Below are positions 1 through 5,208 of a stretch of DNA of 7,740 bases, one piece after another. Origin of the DNA: Thermomicrobiales bacterium (GTDB lineage: Bacteria; Chloroflexota; Chloroflexia; Thermomicrobiales; UBA6265); NCBI GenBank assembly GCA_025937615.1, contig JAICRA010000057.1:1-7740 (forward strand). The letters are read 5' to 3'. The position numbers and the translations under genes were made by a program. Every line of letters begins with the position of its first letter. The first letter of the stretch is position 1. The notes under the pieces were generated by a model that was not told where the DNA came from, did not search any database, and saw nothing but the letters and a program-made list of their open reading frames with translations.

Positions 1-1106
1 ATCCCTGGGGCATCATCCAGAAGCAGACCGGCGCCGACCGGCTGACCCTCGGTGGGGCGCTCTCCTCGAATGTCCATGGCCGTGTGCTGGGGCGCGGTCC
101 GATCGTCGACGACGTGGTGGCTTTTACTCTCATCGACGCCAGCGGCACGTTGCGCCGGTGTTCGCGAGTCGAGAATGCGGCGCTCTTCCGCCTCGCCATC
201 GGCGGCTACGGATTATTTGGGCCAATCGTCTCGGTCCGCCTTCGGCTCGCGCCGCGGCGCAAGATGCGCCGGGACGTCACCCTGCGCGCGATCGACGAGG
301 TCGTGGCGACGCTCGAAGCGCGCGCGGACGATGGCCGTGGCTACGGGGACTTCCAGTTCGCCATCGACCCCGCGAGTGCCGATTTCCTTAAGGAAGGCAT
401 CTGCTCCTGCTACGTCGCCGTCACCGCCGACACCCCGATCCCGGACGAGCAGCGGACGCTCTCCCGTGCCGACTGGGAGGAGCTGTTCCACCTATCGCAC
501 GCCGATCCCCGCCGTGCCAGCGATGCCTACACCAAGCACTACCTGGCCACGGACGGGCAACTGTACTGGTCGGACCTACATCAGATGGCTGACTACCACG
601 ACGGCTACCACCTTGCGCTCGATGAGAGACTAGGGGCGAGGCCACCCGGCTCGGAGATGATCACCGAGCTGTACGTGCCGCGCCGTGATCTGCCGTCGTT
701 CATGGCCGAGGTGGCGCAGGATTTCCGAACCCATCAGACACCGGTCATCTACGGCACGGTGCGGCTGATTGAACGGGACGACGAGACGGTCCTCGCCTGG
801 GCGCGGCAGCCGTGGGCCTGCGTCATCTTCAATCTGCATGTCGACCACACGCCAGAAGGGATTGCAGCGGCGGCCGGCGATGCCTTCCGGTGCCTGATCG
901 ACCGTGCGTTGACCTACGGCGGCAGCTACTACCTGACCTACCACCGCTGGGCCACCAGGGAGCAGGTGGAAGCCGCATACCCGCGGTTCGTCGAGTTCCT
1001 GCGCGAGAAGCGGCGCTACGACCCCGAAGAGCGCTTTCAGTCTGACTGGTACCGACACTATCGTCAGATGTTCAGCGACGCTCTCGAGGATGCTAGCGAG
1101 GCGTGA
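1..1106 (+). CDS. FAD-binding oxidase, VAO/PCMH fold (5' partial)
   Basis: The reading frame is open from position 3 to the TGA at 1104-1106 (367 visible residues) and continues upstream of the window. The visible part begins inside the FAD-binding type-4 (PP-loop oxidase) domain. The segment TLGGALSSNVHGR (nt 45-83) matches the glycine-rich turn plus HG motif that contacts the FAD pyrophosphate in sugar-lactone oxidase and related enzymes. It is followed by the typical N-x-x-LF-x-x-A-I-G-G-x-G-x-x-G-x-I stretch and a strand ending in RLRLAP (about nt 165-255). The C-terminal part is the substrate domain. It ends in a basic, aromatic tail (HRWATREQVEAAYPRF, then RRYDPEERFQSDWYRHY) like the C-terminus of D-arabinono-lactone/gulonolactone-type oxidases, where the 'KxxxDP' turn is conserved. 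Expected reaction: FAD-dependent oxidation of an alcohol or sugar-type substrate with oxygen or another acceptor, in the cytoplasm. Substrate is unknown. Family assignment is firm, subfamily weak. Confidence 0.85.
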   Translation, partial: PWGIIQKQTGADRLTLGGALSSNVHGRVLGRGPIVDDVVAFTLIDASGTLRRCSRVENAALFRLAIGGYGLFGPIVSVRLRLAPRRKMRRDVTLRAIDEVVATLEARADDGRGYGDFQFAIDPASADFLKEGICSCYVAVTADTPIPDEQRTLSRADWEELFHLSHADPRRASDAYTKHYLATDGQLYWSDLHQMADYHDGYHLALDERLGARPPGSEMITELYVPRRDLPSFMAEVAQDFRTHQTPVIYGTVRLIERDDETVLAWARQPWACVIFNLHVDHTPEGIAAAAGDAFRCLIDRALTYGGSYYLTYHRWATREQVEAAYPRFVEFLREKRRYDPEERFQSDWYRHYRQMFSDALEDASEA

Positions 1107-1111
1107 TGCAC

Positions 1112-1165
1112 GCGTCGAAGCTGGCAAAGATGGCAAAGTTGACGAAGGTGATAAAGGTGATGACC
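1112..1165. repeat. Degenerate 9-bp tandem array, AAG at every ninth base
   Basis: Reading in steps of nine gives gcgtcgaag, ctggcaaag, atggcaaag, ttgacgaag, gtgataaag, gtgatgacc. The trinucleotide AAG recurs at 1118, 1127, 1136, 1145 and 1154, exactly nine bases apart, and units two and three differ in one base only. The array starts 5 bp after the oxidase stop codon. No function is known to me. It is degenerate enough that a standard tandem-repeat filter might miss it. Confidence 0.6.
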
Positions 1166-1209
1166 TTCTGGGGATGCCCTCACCCCCTAGCCGCCCGGCC
1201 CGGAGGGCG

Positions 1210-1238
1210 CCCCGTGGCGGGTACCCGGTCCGCCGGGG
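1210..1238. other. GC-rich bulged hairpin in repeat core
   Basis: CCCCG (1210-1214) and GCGG (1217-1220) pair with CCGC (1230-1233) and CGGGG (1234-1238) around a 9-nt loop, with a 2-nt bulge (TG, 1215-1216). That gives nine G-C/C-G pairs. No T-tract follows on either strand, so it is not a standard intrinsic terminator, although it could still attenuate readthrough from the oxidase gene. It sits at the centre of the block flanked by the two 9-bp arrays. Confidence 0.45.
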
Positions 1239-1305
1239 ACAGGAGAAGGGGCGAATGGTGACGACGTGGGGGAGCTCAGTTTTCCGGATGGTGGAGGAGC
1301 GCGGC

Positions 1306-1350
1306 GAAGGGTTTGAAGAATTCAAAGGGTTTAAAGGGTCTAAAGAGTTT
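1306..1350. repeat. 9-bp tandem array, consensus (A/G)AAGGGTTT
   Basis: Five abutting units: gaagggttt, gaagaattc, aaagggttt, aaagggtct, aaagagttt. AAG falls at 1307, 1316, 1325, 1334 and 1343, exactly nine bases apart. Composition is AT-richer than the flanks. The phase (position modulo 9) is the same as in the array at 1112-1165, which is 189 bp (21 x 9) upstream. It lies about 100 bp upstream of the deaminase start. Confidence 0.7.
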
Positions 1351-1384
1351 GAACTTCTATGGACCTGAGAAAAGCAGATTCTTT

Positions 1385-1407
1385 GACGCCGGGGACACCG
1401 GCTTGTC
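1385..1407 (+). promoter_or_regulatory. Leader hairpin upstream of deaminase gene
   Basis: GAC (1385-1387) and GCCGG (1388-1392) pair with CCGGC (1398-1402) and GTC (1405-1407), with a TT bulge (1403-1404) and a 5-nt loop. The element ends 45 nt before the deaminase ATG. It overlaps a possible -35 box (TTGACG, 1383-1388), but the hexamer 17 bp further on (TCGCAT) is a poor -10, so a promoter here is only a weak suggestion. The structure could equally be a leader element or an operator dyad. Confidence 0.3.
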
Positions 1408-1452
1408 GCATCCGCGGTCAGATAGGCAGTCGCGCGATAGGGCAGAGTCGAG

Positions 1453-1866
1453 ATGACGAACGACGAATTGATCGCGATGGCGGCGGGAGTGTTGAACCCG
1501 CATACCACGGCGGACGGCCGGGTGTTCGGGGACGTGGCGGCGGCACTGGTCACGGACCGCGGCACCGTCTTCTGTGGCGTCTGCATCGACACCGGGTCTG
1601 GGACCGGGTTTTGTGCCGAGCACGCCGCGATCGCGGCGATGGTCACCGCCGGGGAGTACCGGATCGCCAGGATCGTCGCCGTCTGGCGTGACGACCGCGA
1701 AGGCGAGATGCACGTGGTGCCGCCGTGCGGCCGGTGCCGCGAGTTCATCCGGCAGATCGATGAGGCCAACCTCGCGACGGAGGTCGTGCTGGGGACGACC
1801 AAGGTCGTGACCCTGCAAGAACTCCTACCGCACCACGAATGGCCGGAACCCCTCGCATCACGCTGA
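1453..1866 (+). CDS. Cytidine/blasticidin-S deaminase family protein
   Basis: A 137-residue single-domain zinc deaminase of the cytidine deaminase-like fold. The catalytic signature is complete: C54-A-E56 (zinc ligand plus proton-shuttling glutamate) and P91-C92-G-R-C95 (two further zinc cysteines), giving the three-cysteine site of tetrameric cytidine deaminases. Several details resemble blasticidin-S deaminases more than housekeeping Cdd. These are the CAE cysteine and glutamate at positions 54 and 56, the PCGRCRE segment, the spacing between the motifs, and an ELLP segment near the C-terminus (about residues 121-124). The expected reaction is hydrolytic deamination of a cytosine-containing nucleoside or nucleoside antibiotic in the cytoplasm. 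The start is firm: an in-frame stop (TAG, 1438-1440) lies just upstream, and no other ATG, GTG or TTG intervenes. The Shine-Dalgarno sequence is weak (GGCAG/AGTCGAG). It appears monocistronic. Real substrate (cytidine, blasticidin-type or orphan) cannot be told from sequence alone. Confidence 0.88.
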   Translation: MTNDELIAMAAGVLNPHTTADGRVFGDVAAALVTDRGTVFCGVCIDTGSGTGFCAEHAAIAAMVTAGEYRIARIVAVWRDDREGEMHVVPPCGRCREFIRQIDEANLATEVVLGTTKVVTLQELLPHHEWPEPLASR

Positions 1867-1896
1867 GACGCCACCCAGCGCAAGCTCGGCTCAGCG

Positions 1897-1911
1897 ACGA
1901 AGGACCTTCGT
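1897..1911. terminator. Palindrome after deaminase gene, terminator-like without T-tract
   Basis: ACGAAGG-A-CCTTCGT is a perfect 7-bp inverted repeat around one base, 30 nt past the deaminase stop codon. As RNA it would fold with a 6-bp stem and a 3-nt loop. No run of T follows, so it is not a canonical intrinsic terminator. An operator or a short stabilising hairpin is an equal possibility. Confidence 0.3.
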
Positions 1912-2040
1912 GACATGCGTCCGCATCACCGGGAGCTTGCCCGTGGCAATTACCGTCCCCGCACTTCTTCCTATAATTAATCGCTGTTATCGGAAGAAAG
2001 CTGACTGCTGCTCTAGATTTTGTGGCCTGTAACTCGAGTC

Positions 2041-2089
2041 TTGACTGTGATGACAGGAACGCCTATTGGGGAGCGAAGGTCTTCCGCTC
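2041..2089 (+). promoter_or_regulatory. Candidate sigma-70 promoter with downstream dyad for hydrolase operon
   Basis: TTGACT (2041-2046, five of six to TTGACA) and TATTGG (2064-2069, three of six to TATAAT) are separated by exactly 17 bp. Just downstream, GAGCG (2071-2075) and CGCTC (2085-2089) form a 5-bp dyad with a 9-nt spacer, placed where an operator would overlap the transcription start. Transcription starting near 2076 would give a leader of about 70 nt before the GGAG site at 2136. The -10 match is mediocre. Confidence 0.35.
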
Positions 2090-2135
2090 ACTCGCGTGCC
2101 TTGAAGAGTCAGGGCGCTTCCCACAATCGACGATC

Positions 2136-2203
2136 GGAGTTGACTCATAGGTACGCGTCGCACTCTGCTCGCGGCCGGCGCCCTCATTCCCGCCCTTGCG
2201 CTC
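2136..2203 (+). other. RBS plus in-frame signal-anchor coding extension lacking a standard start
   Basis: The hydrolase frame is open upstream of its GTG back to a TGA at 2141-2143. A GGAG ribosome binding site (2136-2139) stands seven nt before an ATA codon at 2147-2149. Reading from there gives (I/M)GTRRTLLAAGALIPALAL running straight into VRWVIDRL. This is a two-arginine n-region followed by a hydrophobic stretch, the shape of a signal peptide or signal anchor. No ATG, GTG or TTG lies in frame between 2144 and 2204. Either translation starts at ATA (or another near-cognate such as CTG at 2165), or an original ATG has mutated, or the base is a sequencing error. The GTG at 2204 has no ribosome binding site. 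Confidence 0.6.
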
Positions 2204-3043
2204 GTGCGCTGGGTGATTGACCGGCTCCGGATCTCACCGCCGGTGACGATAGAGGCCGGGATTCCCTTCGCGGAGGTGGAGGATCGGGCGCTCCTCCTCG
2301 ACATCTACGCTCCGCGTCAGCGCGAGTGGCCAAGTCCGGCGGTTCTCCTCATCCACGGGGGTGGGTTTGTCGGTGGCTCTCGCACCGATGCGGACATCGT
2401 CGCCGCCGGCCGGCACCTGGCCGAGGCCGGCTATGTCGCGGTGGCCCTCGACTATCGCCTTGTCGACCCAGGGCGACCGGGTCCGGTCTGGCCGGCTCCC
2501 CTCGCGGATGTGCAGCGGGCCGCGCGCTGGGTGCGAGCCCACGCGACGACCTACGGTGTTGATCCGGAGCGCCTTGGCGCCTACGGCATCTCCGCAGGAG
2601 CCGGATTGGCCGCTCACCTCGGGGTGCGAGACGCCCGGGATACGCCCGATCGCAACCTGACCGCCCTCTCCAGTCGCGCTCGCTGCGTAGTGGCCCTTGC
2701 CGGACCGATGGACGGCACCATCCCGCCGGCCAACCCCGGTGACATGGATGTGGCGCGGGCGCTCTTCGGTGGGACGATCACGCAGGTGCCGAATGTCTAC
2801 CGCGATGCCTCACCCGTGAGTCATGTTGATCGGGAGTCCGCCCCTTTCCTGGTCGTTCACGGGGTGCGCGATACGGTAGTGCCGGTTGCCCATGCGCGGC
2901 GGCTGGTAGCGGCCCTGCGGAAAGCCGGAGTCGCGGTGGAAGCCGTCGAGGTGCCGGGTGCCGGCCACGATGTCTTCAGCTGGGATCGTGTCGGCACCCG
3001 GGTCCTGGCCTTCCTCGAGCAGTACCTTGGCCCAGATGACTGA
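2204..3043 (+). CDS. Alpha/beta hydrolase (esterase/lipase, HSL-like)
   Basis: Carboxylesterase-type alpha/beta hydrolase; 279 residues from GTG 2204. Numbered from that start, the oxyanion-hole motif H51-G-G-G54 follows strand AVLLIH. The nucleophile elbow is G128-I-S130-A-G132. The acid is probably D223 (in HGVRDTVVP) and the base H255 (in GAGHD), so the triad Ser130-Asp223-His255 is complete. HGGG plus GxSAG is typical of the hormone-sensitive-lipase/BD-FAE-type esterase families. The domain starts with a strand LLLDIYAP, as usual. The annotated start is only the first standard codon. An in-frame extension to ATA 2147, preceded by a good ribosome binding site, would add 19 residues forming a signal anchor and give about 298 residues. 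The enzyme is therefore probably exported or membrane-tethered. It is followed after 7 bp by a CGNR regulator remnant, then ridA-like. Substrate unknown. Confidence 0.9.
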   Translation: MRWVIDRLRISPPVTIEAGIPFAEVEDRALLLDIYAPRQREWPSPAVLLIHGGGFVGGSRTDADIVAAGRHLAEAGYVAVALDYRLVDPGRPGPVWPAPLADVQRAARWVRAHATTYGVDPERLGAYGISAGAGLAAHLGVRDARDTPDRNLTALSSRARCVVALAGPMDGTIPPANPGDMDVARALFGGTITQVPNVYRDASPVSHVDRESAPFLVVHGVRDTVVPVAHARRLVAALRKAGVAVEAVEVPGAGHDVFSWDRVGTRVLAFLEQYLGPDD

Positions 3044-3050
3044 CGGTTGA

Positions 3051-3314
3051 CGGGCGGAGGAGGATCTGGTCCTGGCGCGCGACGATGACCCGACCGCGCT
3101 GGACCGGGTGCTGTGGCCGGTGGTGCGCTCAGCAATCGATCTGTTCATCTCGGGAGCGTTGCACCGAGTCCGAGAGTGTGCCGACGACGCGTGTGGTTGG
3201 ATTTTCGTTGATGCGAGCCGCAGTGGACGGCGTCGCTGGTGCGACATGGCCGACTGCGGCAATGTGGCTAAGGTCCGTCGCTACGGGGCCCGGCAGGGCG
3301 ATCCAAGCCGATGA
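3051..3314 (+). pseudogene. CGNR zinc-finger transcriptional regulator, 5'-truncated remnant
   Basis: The frame opens right after a TGA at 3048-3050 and ends at TGA 3312-3314. It encodes the C-terminal half of a CGNR/ABATE-type stress-response regulator: a helix ([17 protein letters not shown]), then [23 protein letters not shown] and [10 protein letters not shown]. All four zinc-binding cysteines (C-x4-C and C-x4-C) are present. The signature CGNR reads CGNV, a substitution at its most characteristic position. Family members are usually about 180-220 residues with an N-terminal ABATE domain. That domain is absent, and the remaining frame abuts the hydrolase stop. No ATG is available; candidates are GTG 3108, which cuts into the helix, or CTG 3072, eight nt after a GGAGGAGG run (3056-3063). 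I read it as a gene that lost its 5' half by deletion. A short expressed zinc-finger protein is possible but less likely. Confidence 0.72.
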
Positions 3315-3326
3315 AAGGGTTTTCGC

Positions 3327-3773
3327 ATGGCAGGAATAACGGGACGGGTGACGCATCTGAACCCGGAAGGGATGCTGCGCAATCCGGCCTTCACCCAAGT
3401 TGTGGCCGTTGAGGGGAACACGCGAACGATCTACGTCGGTGGGCAGGACGCGGTTGATGCGGAGGGCGCCATCATCGGCGCGGGCGACATCGGGGTGCAG
3501 ACCACTCAGGCCCTGGCGAATGTCGAGCGGGCGCTCGCGGGGGCCGGGGCGCGGCTGGAGCATGTGGTCAAGTGGACCGTGTACGTGGTCGCCGGGCAGC
3601 CAGCCGAACCGGGGTTCCGTGCATTTCTCGAGGCGTGGGGCGACCGCGGTGCGCCACCAACCATCACGGTGGCGTACGTCTCGGCGCTCGCCAACCCCGA
3701 GTTCCTGATCGAGATCGACGCCGTGGCAGTCGTGCCGCTCTCCGAAACGGGAGATGCGCTGCCCAGCGGCTAG
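3327..3773 (+). CDS. RidA family (YjgF/YER057c/UK114) protein, non-archetypal
   Basis: A 148-residue single-domain RidA/chorismate-mutase-like fold protein. Recognisable elements are the FTQVVAVEG...IYVGGQ strands (residues 22-40), the helix DIGVQTTQALANVERALAGAGA with HVVKWTVYVV (54-88), the FRAFLEAWG helix (97-105) and the closing IEIDAVAVV strand (128-136). In RidA proper, an arginine in a 'PARS' segment binds the imine/enamine substrate carboxylate. Here the aligned segment is GAPPTITV (108-115) with no arginine, so this belongs to a Rid subfamily outside the archetypal 2-aminoacrylate deaminases. Family proteins form trimers with active sites at subunit interfaces. A good ribosome binding site, GAAAGGG (3313-3319), stands 7 nt before the ATG and overlaps the stop codon of the CGNR remnant. 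It is likely co-transcribed with the hydrolase. Activity is unproven for this type. Confidence 0.88.
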   Translation: MAGITGRVTHLNPEGMLRNPAFTQVVAVEGNTRTIYVGGQDAVDAEGAIIGAGDIGVQTTQALANVERALAGAGARLEHVVKWTVYVVAGQPAEPGFRAFLEAWGDRGAPPTITVAYVSALANPEFLIEIDAVAVVPLSETGDALPSG

Positions 3774-3921
3774 GACGTAGAGAAGAACCGCCGGTCAAGA
3801 CCGCACGCCGAGACGAACTGGGGTTCTCATAGCCGGACCGAGGGCCGAATCCGCTCCTGGCCGGCCACGTTTGTCCGCCCCTGACAGAGCTCCTCGCTCA
3901 GCGAGCAACGACCCGCGCTCG
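3774..3921. terminator. Convergent intergenic region with inverted repeats
   Basis: This short gap lies between two genes pointing at each other. Candidate stems are AGAACC (3784-3789) with GGTTCT (3822-3827), enclosing a small CGGT-CAAG-ACCG hairpin (3792-3803); CTCGC-TCA-GCGAG (3893-3905); and GCTCAGC (3896-3902) with GCTGAGC (3926-3932), which reaches into the lactonase 3' end. None has a T-tract on the appropriate side, so termination by a canonical intrinsic signal is not shown. Confidence 0.3.
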
Positions 3922-4992
3922 TCAAGCTGAGCTGAACAGGACGGCGACGGGGGAAGGTGTCTGCGTCACCGGCCCCGTGGCGCTGAGGCGGCCGGAGCCC
4001 GGATCACGACGGAACGGGACGATGGTGTCGGACTCCTGGTTCGCTACGAGCACCCAGGACCCGGTCGGATCGAGGCTGAAGTTGCGCGGGGTCTTCCCCC
4101 GGGTCGACTCGTGTCCGACTGACCGCAGCGTGCTGTTCCCGTCCTCGACCTCCCAGATGGCGATGCTGTCGTGCCCTCGATTCGAGCCGTAGACGAAGCG
4201 GCCGTCGGGGGAGACGGCGACATGGGCGCAGGAATTCCCGATCGCCGGTCCATCCACACCATCCGGCAGCGTCGAGACGACCTGGCGCGCGTGGAGCTCG
4301 CCGCGCTCCGGGGTGTAGTCGTAGACCGTCAGGGTGGAGTTGAGCTCGTTGATGACATACACCGTGCGACCGCTCGGCGCGAAGGCGAAATGGCGCGGCC
4401 CCGCGCCGGGATGCGCCGACGCCACGGCCGTGCCGTGCTCGTGGAGCGCTAGCTGACCGGTGCTGGTGTCGAGCCGGTAGACCAGCACCTGATCAGTCCC
4501 GAGATCGGTGACCAGGACAAAGCGGCCATCGCCTGATGACCGAATCATGTGCGGGTGCGGTCCCTCTTGCTCTGACCGGATACTCGACCCCTGATGATGG
4601 ATGACGCACGTTGCCGCTTCGAGCTGGCCGCCGGCGGCGACCGGCAGCACGGCGATAGTGCCGCCGGAGTAGTTCGCCACCAGGACATAGCGGCCTGAGG
4701 GGTCGAGACACACGTAGCACGGGTCGGCGCCGTGGGAGTGCTGGTCATTCAGCGGGCGCAGCATCCCCGTCGCCGCATCACGGGCAAAGGCGCTGACACG
4801 CCCCTCGGCCTCCTCGTTGACCGCAAGGAGGAGCTGTTCCCGCCCGTCGAAGGTCAACCAGGAGGGGTTGACCACCCCCGATACGGTCTGCACTGGGTGG
4901 AGCGCACCCATGTCGGCATCGAAGCGAAAGACCGCGATGCCATCGGCAGAGCCCAACGGGGACTCGGTATAGGCACCGACGTAGACGAACAT
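3922..4992 (-). CDS. Lactonase family protein, 7-bladed beta-propeller (6-phosphogluconolactonase-like)
   Basis: A 356-residue member of the lactonase_7 (YbhE/Pgl) family, full length for the family. In order: VYVGAYT at the N-terminus (3-9), NPSWL (42-46), DPSGRYVLVANYSGG (97-111), the family motif EGPHPH (143-148), DLGTDQVLVY (163-172), GPRHFAF (198-204), YVINELNST (212-220), a RGHDSIAIW blade and a final RNFSLDPTGSWVLVANQ blade. The prototype, E. coli YbhE, hydrolyses 6-phosphogluconolactone to 6-phosphogluconate in the pentose phosphate pathway. Other members are muconolactone-type cyclases or orphan lactonases, so the substrate here is inferred. No signal peptide is visible, suggesting a cytoplasmic enzyme. 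The ATG has a strong ribosome binding site, GGGAGGAA, on the minus strand (complement of 4996-5003), 3 nt upstream. It is convergent with the ridA-like gene. The LLM gene upstream on the same strand ends 216 bp away, so a separate promoter is likely, though none is obvious. Confidence 0.9.
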   Translation of the reverse strand: MFVYVGAYTESPLGSADGIAVFRFDADMGALHPVQTVSGVVNPSWLTFDGREQLLLAVNEEAEGRVSAFARDAATGMLRPLNDQHSHGADPCYVCLDPSGRYVLVANYSGGTIAVLPVAAGGQLEAATCVIHHQGSSIRSEQEGPHPHMIRSSGDGRFVLVTDLGTDQVLVYRLDTSTGQLALHEHGTAVASAHPGAGPRHFAFAPSGRTVYVINELNSTLTVYDYTPERGELHARQVVSTLPDGVDGPAIGNSCAHVAVSPDGRFVYGSNRGHDSIAIWEVEDGNSTLRSVGHESTRGKTPRNFSLDPTGSWVLVANQESDTIVPFRRDPGSGRLSATGPVTQTPSPVAVLFSSA

Positions 4993-5208
4993 CGCTTCCT
5001 CCCGTCCATTGATACTGTCCCGCCAGCGAGCAAGACCACATCACCCCCGCGTACTGGCCCCCACTGCAGACTGGGGCGATAAGCGAGTCTCGATCACGGC
5101 AGCGTCGCCTGCTGATGGAGGAGTGTCTCGCTCTGGCCGAGCCTGGACAATAACCCTGAAAGTCAGCCGGTCACAGCTGGTAGGCGAACAGCGTGCCGTG
5201 TCCCCTAC

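Larger units (their letters stand above)
1107..1452. other. Intergenic region with composite repeat-like block
   Basis: No credible gene lies between the FAD oxidase and the deaminase. The stretch holds, in order: a 9-bp-period A/G-rich array (1112-1165), a GC-rich core (1170-1258) with a 9-bp bulged stem, a second 9-bp-period array (1306-1350), and a short leader hairpin before the deaminase gene. One plus-strand frame stays open from 1090 to 1368, but its product is low-complexity in exact step with the DNA repeats and has no recognisable domain. It looks like an accident of a 9-bp period being divisible by three. Confidence 0.6.
1867..2146. other. Intergenic region: palindrome, AT-rich patch, promoter candidates
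   Basis: There is no convincing gene between the deaminase stop and the hydrolase. The region holds a 15-bp palindrome (1897-1911), an AT-rich patch with a perfect TATAAT (1972-1977), a TTGACT/TATTGG promoter candidate (2041-2069), a GAGCG-N9-CGCTC dyad (2071-2089) and a GGAG ribosome binding site (2136-2139). The perfect TATAAT has only a poor -35 (TTACCG, 1950-1955, 16-bp spacing). Short open frames here lack recognisable protein features. Confidence 0.5.

Noticed and set aside
1090..1368. Open plus-strand frame of 92 codons overlapping the oxidase 3' end
   Set aside because: Its product is low-complexity, in exact step with the 9-bp DNA repeats, and shows no domain. The openness follows from the repeat period being a multiple of three.
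630..1916. 428-codon open frame on the minus strand
   Set aside because: It lies antisense to the oxidase 3' end, the repeat block and the deaminase, all with better-supported coding or structure. Composition is Arg/Pro/Ser-rich as expected for antisense of GC-rich genes.
2020..2220. 66-codon plus-strand frame overlapping the hydrolase leader
   Set aside because: It runs in a different frame from the leader and hydrolase; its product is Arg/His/Ser-rich with no motif.
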